From Parabacteroides bouchesdurhonensis (GTDB lineage: Bacteria > Bacteroidota > Bacteroidia > Bacteroidales > Tannerellaceae), in the NCBI RefSeq assembly GCF_900186615.1, contig NZ_LT896588.1, positions 281,361 through 345,360 of the forward strand: DNA of 64,000 nt, given 5' to 3'. This document shows positions 9,658 to 18,133 of the stretch, piece after piece (the stretch's first letter is position 1; each line of letters opens with the position of its first letter). The position numbers and the translations under genes were made by a program. The notes under the pieces are model-generated. The model was not told the DNA's origin. It saw only the letters and a program-made list of their open reading frames with translations, and searched no databases.

Positions 9658-11367
9658 TTAGTAGATGCTAAAATATTCCGCAATCGGCCCCAGAGTCAGT
9701 GCAGGGAAGAAAGACAATGCAGCGACGATAAAGATTACACTGAACGTCATTACGGCAAATGTGGCTGTATCTGTCTTTAATGTCCCTGCACTTTCCGGTA
9801 TAAATTTCTTTTGCGCCAGCAATCCTGCAATGGCCACCTGCCCGACGATCGGAAGATAACGGCTGATGATCAGTGCCAGACCGGTCGTAAAATTCCAGAA
9901 CCAGGTATTATCGCCCAGTCCTTCAAAACCGGAACCATTGTTGGCCGACGCCGATGTATATTCGTAAAGCATCTCACTCAACCCATGAAAACCGGGATTG
10001 TTCAGCCAACCGCCTTCCGCCTCCACAAAGGCCGGATTATAGACCCAATAATAGCAGGCAACCGCCGTACCGATCAGGATAACGAACGGGTGAGCCAACG
10101 CCACGATCGTTGCAATCTTCATCTCCCGAGCTTCCACTTTCTTTCCGAGGAACTCGGGCGTACGACCTACCATCAGACCACTGATAAAGACGGCGATAAT
10201 CAGAAAAGCATAATAGTTCATAAATCCTACACCGACACCGCCGAACCAGGTATTAATCTGCATGTTCAGCATCTCCATCATACCCGAAAGAGGCATCGTA
10301 CTGTCGTGCATACCGTTTACAGAACCGTTGGAAGTGACAGTCGTCGTGCAACTCCACAACGCTGTGGCAGCCGCCCCCAACCGGGTTTCTTTTCCTTCCA
10401 TCGCGCCGGCATCCTGATCGATTCCCATTGCCGAGATCATCGGGTTACCGTTCATTTCATAGTAAGTATTGATCCCGATGCTGGCCAGATAGGCAAATAG
10501 CATGACACCGAAAATCGAAAAAGCCAGCTTCTTCCGTTTCAGATAGAATCCCAAAGCAAACACCATTGCCATCGGCAATACCAGGATCGCCCAGCATTCC
10601 ACCATATTAGTCAGATAAGTAGGGTTTTCCAGCGGATGCGACGAGTTAACACCGAAGTACCCCCCACCGTTCGTTCCCAACTGTTTGATCGGAATGATTG
10701 CAGCAGCCGGCCCTTGCGAAACCATCTGTTCCTGTCCTTCCAATGTCGTCACTTTCATTTTCCCGTCGAATCCCATCGGAGTACCCTGCATAATAAGGAT
10801 AAAACCGACTATCAGTGCCAACGGCAACAGGATGCGGGTCGTGCTTTTCATCAACAGGTTCCAGAAGTTACCGATCGTTTGGGTCGTCTTGGCTGCCATT
10901 GCTTTATAGATACCGGCTAGGGCCGCCATACCGGTTGCCGCCGTAATAAACTGGAACAGCATAATGACGAACAACTGAGTAAAATAAGTCAACCCGCTCT
11001 CGCCACTGTAATGCTGCAAGTTACAGTTCACCATAAAACTGATACAAGTATTAAACGACAGATGCGACGACTGCCCCGCATTGCCATCGGGATTCAACGG
11101 CAGATACTGCTGGAAATACAACAGAAACATACCCCAGAAAAACCAAAATAAATTAACGGTCAAAAGCGCTTTCAGGAAGCCCTTCCAACTCATTTCCACA
11201 TTCGGATCGATTCCACACAGTTTGAAAATCCATCTTTCGACAGGGGCCAGAAAGTCCAGACAGGTCTTCTCCCCTTTATAAACCTTAGCTATGTATCTTC
11301 CCAGCGGATAAGCCAGAACGATCATCATTACTATTTGCGCGATGCTACCTACTAATTCCGTATTCAT
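9658..11367 (-). CDS. kdpA: K+-transporting ATPase subunit KdpA
   Basis: 569-aa channel-like subunit of the superfamily of K+ transporters; it forms the K+ selectivity path of KdpFABC. About ten hydrophobic helices are visible, and four glycine-bearing pore-loop segments can be recognised (for example VNCNLQHYSGESGLTYF, GTNGGGYFGVNSSHP, and SASANNGSGFEGLG). Length is normal. It follows kdpF by 22 bases with an AAGGTG ribosome-binding sequence. Confidence 0.97.
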   Translation of the reverse strand: MNTELVGSIAQIVMMIVLAYPLGRYIAKVYKGEKTCLDFLAPVERWIFKLCGIDPNVEMSWKGFLKALLTVNLFWFFWGMFLLYFQQYLPLNPDGNAGQSSHLSFNTCISFMVNCNLQHYSGESGLTYFTQLFVIMLFQFITAATGMAALAGIYKAMAAKTTQTIGNFWNLLMKSTTRILLPLALIVGFILIMQGTPMGFDGKMKVTTLEGQEQMVSQGPAAAIIPIKQLGTNGGGYFGVNSSHPLENPTYLTNMVECWAILVLPMAMVFALGFYLKRKKLAFSIFGVMLFAYLASIGINTYYEMNGNPMISAMGIDQDAGAMEGKETRLGAAATALWSCTTTVTSNGSVNGMHDSTMPLSGMMEMLNMQINTWFGGVGVGFMNYYAFLIIAVFISGLMVGRTPEFLGKKVEAREMKIATIVALAHPFVILIGTAVACYYWVYNPAFVEAEGGWLNNPGFHGLSEMLYEYTSASANNGSGFEGLGDNTWFWNFTTGLALIISRYLPIVGQVAIAGLLAQKKFIPESAGTLKTDTATFAVMTFSVIFIVAALSFFPALTLGPIAEYFSIY

Positions 11368-11389
11368 CTTTTCACCTTACATTATTTGT

Positions 11390-11476
11390 TTAAAACTTTT
11401 CGGGTTTGATCAACACATACATCAGATACCCGAAGATAACCAAGCAGAGTATAAACAGTGCAACAAACATACTCAT
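11390..11476 (-). CDS. kdpF: KdpF-like small subunit
   Basis: 28-residue single-helix peptide, MSMFVALFILCLVIFGYLMY followed by VLIKPEKF. The hydrophobic stretch with the GYLxYxLIxxExF tail matches KdpF, the lipid-like stabilising subunit of the Kdp pump. A strong ribosome-binding site AAAGGAGG lies just before the ATG. It sits immediately upstream of kdpA, the usual place of kdpF. Confidence 0.85.
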   Translation of the reverse strand: MSMFVALFILCLVIFGYLMYVLIKPEKF

Positions 11477-11486
11477 CCTCCTTTCT

Positions 11487-11588
11487 TTAAATCTTTTCGA
11501 ACCAATCTACACACTTGAAGAAAAACCAGTAGCAGAGGCCACCCACTGCACACAAAAAAACAAATGATACAATTTCATTCTCTAACAT
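11487..11588 (-). CDS. 33-residue membrane peptide, first gene of the kdp operon
   Basis: Small reading frame starting MLENEIVSFVFLCAVGGLCY and ending in a charged tail (KCVDWFEKI). One hydrophobic helix spans about residues 7-25, with acidic residues before and a mixed amphipathic tail after. It ends 11 bases before kdpF and starts about 40 bases downstream of the sigma54-like promoter, so it would be the first translated gene of the kdp transcript. I do not recognise a family. It could be a second pump micro-subunit, a signalling peptide or a leader peptide. Conservation at the same place in related genomes would decide whether it is translated. Confidence 0.55.
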   Translation of the reverse strand: MLENEIVSFVFLCAVGGLCYWFFFKCVDWFEKI

Positions 11589-11626
11589 ACTTCAATCTTT
11601 TATTTGATTATTAATACACCTCCTTA

Positions 11627-11643
11627 TACTAAGTACGTGCCAA
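11627..11643 (-). promoter_or_regulatory. candidate sigma54 promoter of the kdp operon
   Basis: On the minus strand TTGGCACG-TACT-TAGT: the -24 box matches the sigma54 consensus TGGCACG fully, while the -12 box has TAGT where TTGC is expected. The predicted start is near 11616. No TAnnTTTG element was seen between this site and the first ATG. A sigma54 activator gene lies directly upstream, which raises confidence. Confidence 0.5.
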
Positions 11644-11715
11644 AAAAGGAAGGGAAGATTCTCTGTTCTGATTAGCAACCAGTTATAATTTCACAATAAA
11701 TTCAAGGCACAAAAA

Positions 11716-11738
11716 AACCCTTCCAAAATGGAAGGGTT
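11716..11738 (-). terminator. terminator after the sigma54 activator gene
   Basis: A perfect hairpin with arms AACCCTTCC and GGAAGGGTT is followed on the minus strand by a run of T. It separates the activator transcript from the kdp promoter. Confidence 0.85.
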
Positions 11739-11763
11739 GGCTTATCAAAATGAAATAATCGGG

Positions 11764-13110
11764 TTATAATCCGTATTCTTCTATCTTACGATATAAAGTT
11801 GTCAGTCCGATTCCCAGCAAACGGGAAGTTTCTGTTTTATTACCGTTTGTATATTTCAGCACTTTCTGAATATGCATCTTTTCCATACCACTGAGGTCGA
11901 AACCCGAATATGATTCCTGGCTATTGGCATCCGGTTGTTGGAAATTCAAAGGGAGAGAATCCGAACCTAATGTGTTTCCATCGGCAATAATCAGGCTACG
12001 CTCTATTACATTACGCAATTCACGAACGTTTCCTTTCCAGGAATACTGTTTCAAAAGATTGACGTAATCGGGAGAGATTGTCTGAATCTCTTTTCCCATT
12101 TTAACAGATAAAGTGGAAACAAAAGCTTTTATATGTAAGGGAATATCTTCTATTCTTTCCCGCAAAGGCGGAAGATGAATCTGAAAGACAGAAAGCCGGT
12201 AAAATAAATCTTCACGAAAATGCCCTTCGGCTATTTCCTTGGAAAGATCACGATTTGTTGCAGCAATAATACGAACATTTACTTTAATAGGACGTGTATC
12301 TCCTATCTTCAAAAACTCACCGGTTTCGAGGATACGAAGCAACTTGGCTTGCAAGTCGAAGGCCATCTCTCCTATCTCATCCAAAAAGATCGTACCGTTA
12401 TCAGCTTCTTCGAAAAGGCCTTTTGTTTCTTTCATAGCACCGGTGAAAGCACCCGCTTTGTGTCCAAACATCTCACTCTCCAGCAAATCGCGACTGAATG
12501 AGGAACAGTTGATTGCTACAAAAGCTTTTCCGCTACGTGAACTGCCCTGATGAATGGATTGGGCAAAAACCTCCTTACCCGTCCCCGTTTCGCCGGTCAG
12601 CAACACCGGTACATTGGTTTGGGCAACTTTTCGGGCTAGAGATATGGCTTCTTGTATAGCTGGAGATTTACCAATAATGGCCTCAAAAGAATATTGCTTG
12701 CCAACCGGAGAAGAAATGACTTCGTTTCGCCGATAGGCGGCAGATGCTTTATCCATCGCCTTAGCAATTAAAGGTAAAATCTTTTGATTATCGTCTCCTT
12801 TTGTGATATAATCGAAAGCTCCGTTTTTAATAGCCTGCACACCATCCGGGATGTTGCCGTGGGCCGTCAACAGAATTATTTCAGAGAGAGGACGTAGCTT
12901 TTTTAGTTCGCATACCAGTTCAACCCCGCTTCCATCAGGCAAACAGACATCACATAAAATAACTTCAGGATTATTTTGTTCCAGTTGTTTCAAACCAGTT
13001 TTACAGGTCGCTGCCTGGAAAACATCATATCCTTCCAATTCGATAATTCGCGACAATAAACTCAATATTTGCTTTTCGTCATCAATAATCAGAACTTTTG
13101 CCATACTCAT
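11764..13110 (-). CDS. NtrC-family sigma54-dependent response regulator
   Basis: 448 aa in three parts. The receiver domain (1-120) has acidic residues at 10-11 and phospho-acceptor Asp54. The AAA+ domain (about 145-375) has Walker A GETGTGKE (173-180) and Walker B IFLDEIGE (241-248). The C-terminal Fis-type helix-turn-helix is NKTETSRLLGIGLTTLYRKI. The loop GAFTGA at 220-225 contacts sigma54 and is intact, so the protein should activate sigma54-RNA polymerase when phosphorylated. It lies upstream of the kdp genes on the same strand with a terminator between. With no KdpE (OmpR family) in the locus, it is the probable partner of the Kdp histidine kinase. A start two codons later (MAKVL) is also possible. 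Confidence 0.93.
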   Translation of the reverse strand: MSMAKVLIIDDEKQILSLLSRIIELEGYDVFQAATCKTGLKQLEQNNPEVILCDVCLPDGSGVELVCELKKLRPLSEIILLTAHGNIPDGVQAIKNGAFDYITKGDDNQKILPLIAKAMDKASAAYRRNEVISSPVGKQYSFEAIIGKSPAIQEAISLARKVAQTNVPVLLTGETGTGKEVFAQSIHQGSSRSGKAFVAINCSSFSRDLLESEMFGHKAGAFTGAMKETKGLFEEADNGTIFLDEIGEMAFDLQAKLLRILETGEFLKIGDTRPIKVNVRIIAATNRDLSKEIAEGHFREDLFYRLSVFQIHLPPLRERIEDIPLHIKAFVSTLSVKMGKEIQTISPDYVNLLKQYSWKGNVRELRNVIERSLIIADGNTLGSDSLPLNFQQPDANSQESYSGFDLSGMEKMHIQKVLKYTNGNKTETSRLLGIGLTTLYRKIEEYGL

Positions 13111-13148
13111 TAACTCTTCTTACAGAGGGTAAATGTACAACGAAAGCA

Positions 13149-13156
13149 CAAATGTA
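13149..13156 (-). promoter_or_regulatory. -7 element of the sigma54 activator gene
   Basis: TACATTTG on the minus strand fits TAnnTTTG, 38 bases before the start codon. No clear -33 partner. It suggests that the activator itself is transcribed by the housekeeping sigma factor. Confidence 0.4.
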
Positions 13157-13185
13157 GTAAATTGCGCCATAAATTTTTCGTCATC

Positions 13186-14019
13186 ATGAAAAAAACATTT
13201 TGTATCGTAGCTTCCATGCTACTTGTTTGCACATCATGTGTAACAAAAAAAAAGTATATACTGGCTGAAAACGGACGTTTGGAAGCTATAGGACGTGCCG
13301 AAGAATTAAAAGAACAACTTGGTAAATGTGGAGACGATAATAATCAATTGTCAGTCCGACTTGATGCGCTCTTGAGGGATACTGCTAATATGGGACGTAA
13401 TATACGTAATTACCAAACAATGCTGAACACCAACATGAGCGAACAAGACAAGTTAAATTCTTTGCTTAACCAGAAAATGAATGAACTTGATGAACGTGAG
13501 CGTACTATTAATGAATTACAAGATTTGATCAATGCCCAAAATGAAAAAGTACAAAACCTTTTAAATAGTGTAAAAGACGCTCTGTTAGGATTCAGTAGTG
13601 ATGAATTAAGTGTAACCGAAAAAAACGGTAAAGTTTATCTTTCTATGTCCGATAAACTTCTGTTTGAATCAGGCAGTGCACGAGTAGACAAACGCGGAAA
13701 AGAAGCTCTGGCTAAATTGGCAGAAGTATTAAATAAACAAACGGATATAGATGTATATATTGAAGGACATACAGATACCAAACCTATTAATACCGTCCAA
13801 TTTAAAGATAACTGGGATTTGAGTGTAATTCGTGCAACGTCTGTTGTTCGTATTCTCACCAAAGATTATGGAGTAAACCCTCTACAAATACAACCTTGTG
13901 GAAGAGGAGAATTCATGCCTATTGCAGATAATGAAACAGCAGAAGGGCGCAGTAAAAACCGACGAACAGAAATTATTATGGCTCCAAAACTGGATAAACT
14001 ATTAGACATATTAAAATAA
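13186..14019 (+). CDS. OmpA-family peptidoglycan-binding lipoprotein
   Basis: 277 aa. A lipoprotein signal (MKKTFCIVASMLLVCTSC) gives a lipid-modified Cys at residue 18. A coiled-coil region (about 35-125) follows, then a C-terminal OmpA domain with the peptidoglycan-binding signature IEGHTDTKPINT and NWDLSVIRATSVVRIL, and NRRTEIIM at the end. It would be anchored in the outer membrane and hold peptidoglycan. An upstream in-frame ATG at 13162 would place 8 residues before the signal peptide; ATG 13186 is preferred because it gives a standard lipoprotein signal. It converges on lepA. Confidence 0.88.
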   Translation: MKKTFCIVASMLLVCTSCVTKKKYILAENGRLEAIGRAEELKEQLGKCGDDNNQLSVRLDALLRDTANMGRNIRNYQTMLNTNMSEQDKLNSLLNQKMNELDERERTINELQDLINAQNEKVQNLLNSVKDALLGFSSDELSVTEKNGKVYLSMSDKLLFESGSARVDKRGKEALAKLAEVLNKQTDIDVYIEGHTDTKPINTVQFKDNWDLSVIRATSVVRILTKDYGVNPLQIQPCGRGEFMPIADNETAEGRSKNRRTEIIMAPKLDKLLDILK

Positions 14020-14021
14020 AG

Positions 14022-14046
14022 GATGCCTTAATCGGAGCATCCTTTT
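14022..14046. terminator. terminator between the OmpA lipoprotein and lepA
   Basis: GGATGC and GCATCC form a 6-bp stem around a 10-base loop, with AAA before and TTTT after. It could serve both convergent genes. Confidence 0.55.
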
Positions 14047-14066
14047 ACATATCCAACTTGTTCTTT

Positions 14067-15854
14067 TCAATCCAATTTCAACACGGCTAAAAATGCTTTC
14101 TGTGGAACCTCGACCGTTCCAATCTGCTTCATTCGTTTCTTCCCTTCTTTCTGCTTTTCAAGAAGTTTACGCTTACGGGAAATATCTCCACCGTAACATT
14201 TAGCCGTTACATCCTTACGAACAGCTTTTATTGTTTCGCGAGCTATAATCTTTGCACCAATAGCAGCCTGAATAGCAATATCAAATTGCTGTCGCGGGAT
14301 AAGTTCTTTCAGCTTTTCACACATCCTACGACCAAAAGAGACACTATTATCAACATGCGTCAAAGTAGAAAGAGCATCTACCGGTTCTCCATTCAATAAA
14401 ATATCTAGTTTCACCAATCGGCTTGGTCGGAAATCGTGAATGTGATAATCAAAAGAAGCATAACCTTTTGAAATACTTTTCAGTTTATCATAGAAATCAA
14501 TTACTATTTCACCTAAAGGTAAATCATAATGAATCTCCACTCGGTCACCGGAAATATACTCCTGTTTGATAAGGATGCCACGTTTTCCCAGACAAAGTGT
14601 CATTATCGGACCTATATAAGTGGTGTTGGTTATAACAGAAGCACGGATGAAAGGTTCTTCTATATGATCTATCAATGTTGCATCAGGTAAGCCGCCCGGA
14701 TTATGTACCTCTATACATTCACCTTTCTTAGTATACACATTATAAGAGACGTTCGGAACCGTAGTAATTACATCCATATTAAACTCACGATCCAAACGCT
14801 CCTGAACAATCTCCATATGTAATAAGCCTAAAAAACCGCATCGAAAGCCAAATCCTAATGCTGCAGAACTTTCCGGTTGGAAAGTAAGAGAAGCATCGTT
14901 CAATTGTAACTTTTCCAAAGATGCACGCAGGTTCTCAAAATCTTCACTATCGATGGGATAAACCCCGGCAAACACCATTGGCTTTACTTCCTCAAAACCA
15001 GCAATCGCTTCCTTCGCCGGATCATTCACATGAGTAATAGTATCACCAACCCGCACTTCTTTCGAGGTCTTAATGCCGGAGATAATGTAACCAACATCAC
15101 CGGTACGAATCTCATCACGTGGAGACATCTCCAACTTCAAGACTCCCACTTCGTCTGCGTCATATTCTTTACCAGTAGCAATGAACTTCACATGGTCTCC
15201 TTTACGAAGTACTCCATTTACCACCTTAAAATAAGCGATAATACCACGAAATGAATTAAACACCGAATCAAAGATAAGACATTGCAGCGGAGCATCCGGA
15301 TCACCTTTCGGAGCTGGAACTTTCTCTATAATCGCATCTAATATCTGATAAACCCCTTCACCTGTTTTACCACTTGCCCGCAAAATATCTTCACGTGGAC
15401 AACCCAACAGTTCTACAATCTGATCTTCCACTTCTTCCGGCATAGCACTTGGAAGATCTATTTTATTCATTACGGGAATGATCTCCAAATCATTTTCTAT
15501 TGCCATATACAAGTTAGAAATAGTCTGGGCCTGAATACCTTGTGCCGCATCTACTATAAGTAAAGCACCTTCACAAGCAGCTATCGAACGAGACACTTCA
15601 TACGAAAAATCAACATGCCCCGGAGTATCAATAAGATTCAGAATATATTCTTCACCTTTATAATTATACTTCATTTGAATAGCATGACTTTTAATCGTAA
15701 TACCACGTTCACGTTCCAAATCCATATCATCCAACACCTGAGCCTGTAGATCTTTACCTTCTACAGTCTTAGTATATTCAAGCAAACGGTCTGCCAAGGT
15801 ACTTTTACCATGGTCAATATGAGCAATAATGCAGAAATTGCGGATATTCTTCAT
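14067..15854 (-). CDS. lepA: translation elongation factor 4 (LepA)
   Basis: 595-aa ribosome-associated GTPase that back-translocates or remodels stalled ribosomes. G1 is [14 protein letters not shown] near the N terminus; RGITIKSHA (G2), DTPGHVDF (G3) and NKIDLP (G4) follow. The LepA-specific C-terminal domain is present ([34 protein letters not shown]). Length is the family norm. A minus-strand -7 element TATCTTTG lies at 15882-15875, close to the start. Confidence 0.98.
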   Translation of the reverse strand: MKNIRNFCIIAHIDHGKSTLADRLLEYTKTVEGKDLQAQVLDDMDLERERGITIKSHAIQMKYNYKGEEYILNLIDTPGHVDFSYEVSRSIAACEGALLIVDAAQGIQAQTISNLYMAIENDLEIIPVMNKIDLPSAMPEEVEDQIVELLGCPREDILRASGKTGEGVYQILDAIIEKVPAPKGDPDAPLQCLIFDSVFNSFRGIIAYFKVVNGVLRKGDHVKFIATGKEYDADEVGVLKLEMSPRDEIRTGDVGYIISGIKTSKEVRVGDTITHVNDPAKEAIAGFEEVKPMVFAGVYPIDSEDFENLRASLEKLQLNDASLTFQPESSAALGFGFRCGFLGLLHMEIVQERLDREFNMDVITTVPNVSYNVYTKKGECIEVHNPGGLPDATLIDHIEEPFIRASVITNTTYIGPIMTLCLGKRGILIKQEYISGDRVEIHYDLPLGEIVIDFYDKLKSISKGYASFDYHIHDFRPSRLVKLDILLNGEPVDALSTLTHVDNSVSFGRRMCEKLKELIPRQQFDIAIQAAIGAKIIARETIKAVRKDVTAKCYGGDISRKRKLLEKQKEGKKRMKQIGTVEVPQKAFLAVLKLD

Positions 15855-15874
15855 CAGCTAAACTTATTTGTGTG

Positions 15875-15882
15875 CAAAGATA
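15875..15882 (-). promoter_or_regulatory. lepA promoter -7 element
   Basis: TATCTTTG on the minus strand, 20 bases before the lepA ATG. A -33 partner is not clear. Confidence 0.45.
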
Positions 15883-15903
15883 GGAATTTTAGGGCAAAAA
15901 ATA

Positions 15904-15911
15904 TACCTTTG
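15904..15911 (+). promoter_or_regulatory. -7 element of the TPR gene
   Basis: TACCTTTG fits TAnnTTTG, 25 bases before the ATG at 15937. It is divergent from the lepA element. No good -33 box is seen. Confidence 0.45.
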
Positions 15912-15936
15912 GCATACCATTTGTTGTTAATAGGAT

Positions 15937-18114
15937 ATGACGATACAAGAAATAAATAAAGCATATAACCGTATTATTGGTTCTTTAGATAACAGAGAGT
16001 TAAAAAATGCCTTCGATTTTCTGCAAGGACTTATTGCAGGAAGCCGAGAATACGCATCTCAAGAAAAATTGGATGAACTGCAAGAAACATATAAATATAT
16101 GTTACGTTATCGAGGAGAAGGAGCTAAAGATCCTATGCAAGAAAAAATATACAACAATATGGTTGCATCTACCTACGAATTGGCAGACTTAGTAAAACAC
16201 AAAGCCTTAGCTACAGATTCACCGATCAGCTATTATAGCTTCCGGCGTACATTACAAACCCAATCTCAAACAAATTATCAAGAGTTACACAATATACTGT
16301 CTGCTTCTATAGATTTGATAAAAGATGACATAAAAAAAGAAGCTGCACTTATCACACTTTTCAGTAAAATATGGGTATCAAATCTACTCTCAACTGAAGA
16401 TGTTGTAGAAATTAAAAAGATTCTTAATGACACTACATTACCTTATATTGCAGGCTGCCAAGTCGTATCCGCATTAATGTTAGGATTACAGACTTCCTTC
16501 GATAAAGAAAAGCTTCTGCTGCTATTTGATGCAGCATCCGTTGAGAATGATGAAATCCGTATTCGTGCACTTATCAGTATCTTACTGACTTTATGTAAAT
16601 ACAGGAAACGTACATCTTTATATCCCCAAATTGAAAACAGATTAGCTGCATTAGCCGAAGAATATCCCAATTTCACAAAAGCTATCAGAACAATCATCTT
16701 ACGATTTATTCTTGCTCGTGAGACTGAAAAGATTACCAGAAAGCTTCAAGACGAGATTATACCGGAGATGATGAAACTAAGCCCTAAAATCAGTAAGAAA
16801 ATTAATTTATCAAATTTCACTCCTGAACATTTGGGAGAAGAAATGAATCCGGAATGGCAGGATATGTTATCACAAAGTTCTATCGGCAAAAAGATGGAAG
16901 AATTCAGCGAATTACAACAAGAAGGTGCAGACGTAATGCACTCAACATTCGTTCATCTCAAGAATTTTCCCTTTTTCCGTGAAATAAGCAACTGGTTTCT
17001 GCCTTTTACAACAGAACATTCTGCATTTGGTAATAACTTTAATAATGACAATGCAGAAAAAGCAATGCTAGACACCATGACTACAGCAGGATTTATGTGC
17101 AACTCCGACAAATATTCATTTTACTTCAGTATGCAACAACTGCCCGAAACGCATCGCAAAGCAATGATGGCCCAGTTTGACAGTCAAGCTAGTGAATTGA
17201 TCCAACAAAACAAAGAAGAATTAATCAGTAAAAGAGGTAAACTTGAAATAATAACAGGACAATATATCCAGGATTTATATCGTTTTTTCAAGCTATACCC
17301 AAGTCATCTTGACTTTGATGACATATTTATGTCACCAATTGATTTTCACAATCTTCCTATATTGGAACCATATATTTCAGATGAAGAGAGCTTAACTACA
17401 ATAGCCGAATATTATCTTCGCAAAAACTATTTTGCCGATGCTCTGGTAATCTATAACCGCCTGTCTCTAACAATACAGGACAGTGAGATATTATACCAGA
17501 AAATAGGTTATTGTAAGCAAATGATTGATGATCTGGAAGGAGCTCTTGAAGCTTATCTTCACGCGGATTTATTAAATGCTGAGAGTAAATGGGTCATCCG
17601 AAGAATTGCCGGCTGTTACCGTACATTAAAACAACCGGAAGAAGCGTTGAAATATTATCACCGTTATGAAAAACTAAGTCCGGATAACTTATCAGTCCAG
17701 ATTTGCATAGGACATTGCCATTTGGAGTTAAAGAACTACAATGAAGCACTCAAGTGTTACTTCAAAGTAGATTATCTTGATAATAAAAGCCACAAAGCAT
17801 GGCAACCTATCGCTTGGTGTTCTTTCTTAACAGGAAAGTATGACCAAGCCCGTAATTATTATAAGAAAATCATAGAAAACCAACCAAATGCACAAGACTA
17901 TCTGAATGCAGGTCATACAGAATGGGCTTTACAAAATATTAAAGGCGCACTAGCCTATTACAAAAAGGCTGTAGAAAGCGAAGAAAATGATTTCAACAAA
18001 TTTCAAGAACAGTTCAATCAAGATATACCGGACCTGGTAGTTGCAGGCATCGAAGAAAATGAGATTCCGCTCATGTTAGACCAGCTTCGATATACATTAG
18101 ATGGAACTTTGTAA
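15937..18114 (+). CDS. TPR-repeat solenoid protein
   Basis: 725 aa, no signal peptide and no transmembrane helix, so probably cytoplasmic. The first ~480 residues are predicted helical from their composition and match no family I know. From about 490 to 700 there are consecutive tetratricopeptide repeats, for example YFADALVIYNRLSLT, LEGALEAYLHADLL, PEEALKYYHRYEKLSP, YNEALKCYFKVDYLD and YDQARNYYKKIIENQP. TPRs mediate protein contacts; the partner is unknown. The gene is AT-rich (the 60 bases from 16381 hold only 16 G+C). The next gene begins about 20 bases downstream, so co-transcription is likely. Confidence 0.85.
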   Translation: MTIQEINKAYNRIIGSLDNRELKNAFDFLQGLIAGSREYASQEKLDELQETYKYMLRYRGEGAKDPMQEKIYNNMVASTYELADLVKHKALATDSPISYYSFRRTLQTQSQTNYQELHNILSASIDLIKDDIKKEAALITLFSKIWVSNLLSTEDVVEIKKILNDTTLPYIAGCQVVSALMLGLQTSFDKEKLLLLFDAASVENDEIRIRALISILLTLCKYRKRTSLYPQIENRLAALAEEYPNFTKAIRTIILRFILARETEKITRKLQDEIIPEMMKLSPKISKKINLSNFTPEHLGEEMNPEWQDMLSQSSIGKKMEEFSELQQEGADVMHSTFVHLKNFPFFREISNWFLPFTTEHSAFGNNFNNDNAEKAMLDTMTTAGFMCNSDKYSFYFSMQQLPETHRKAMMAQFDSQASELIQQNKEELISKRGKLEIITGQYIQDLYRFFKLYPSHLDFDDIFMSPIDFHNLPILEPYISDEESLTTIAEYYLRKNYFADALVIYNRLSLTIQDSEILYQKIGYCKQMIDDLEGALEAYLHADLLNAESKWVIRRIAGCYRTLKQPEEALKYYHRYEKLSPDNLSVQICIGHCHLELKNYNEALKCYFKVDYLDNKSHKAWQPIAWCSFLTGKYDQARNYYKKIIENQPNAQDYLNAGHTEWALQNIKGALAYYKKAVESEENDFNKFQEQFNQDIPDLVVAGIEENEIPLMLDQLRYTLDGTL

Positions 18115-18133
18115 CATAAAAACCAATAAGAAT

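Noticed and set aside
3214-10920. Long plus-strand open frames opposite the kdp genes (for example 3214-3765, 6266-6898, 9811-10500)
   Set aside because: They are frame shadows in GC-rich coding DNA: low-complexity, Arg/His/Cys-rich products and no family motifs, while the minus-strand genes are certain.
15910-15924. A TGGCAT-N5-TTTGT sigma54-like site before the TPR gene
   Set aside because: The -24 and -12 boxes are both degenerate, and a good -7 element TACCTTTG covers the same bases.
18101-18133. Earlier ATG for the DUF362 gene
   Set aside because: It overlaps the TPR gene end and adds residues unlike the family; the ATG at 18134 fits better.
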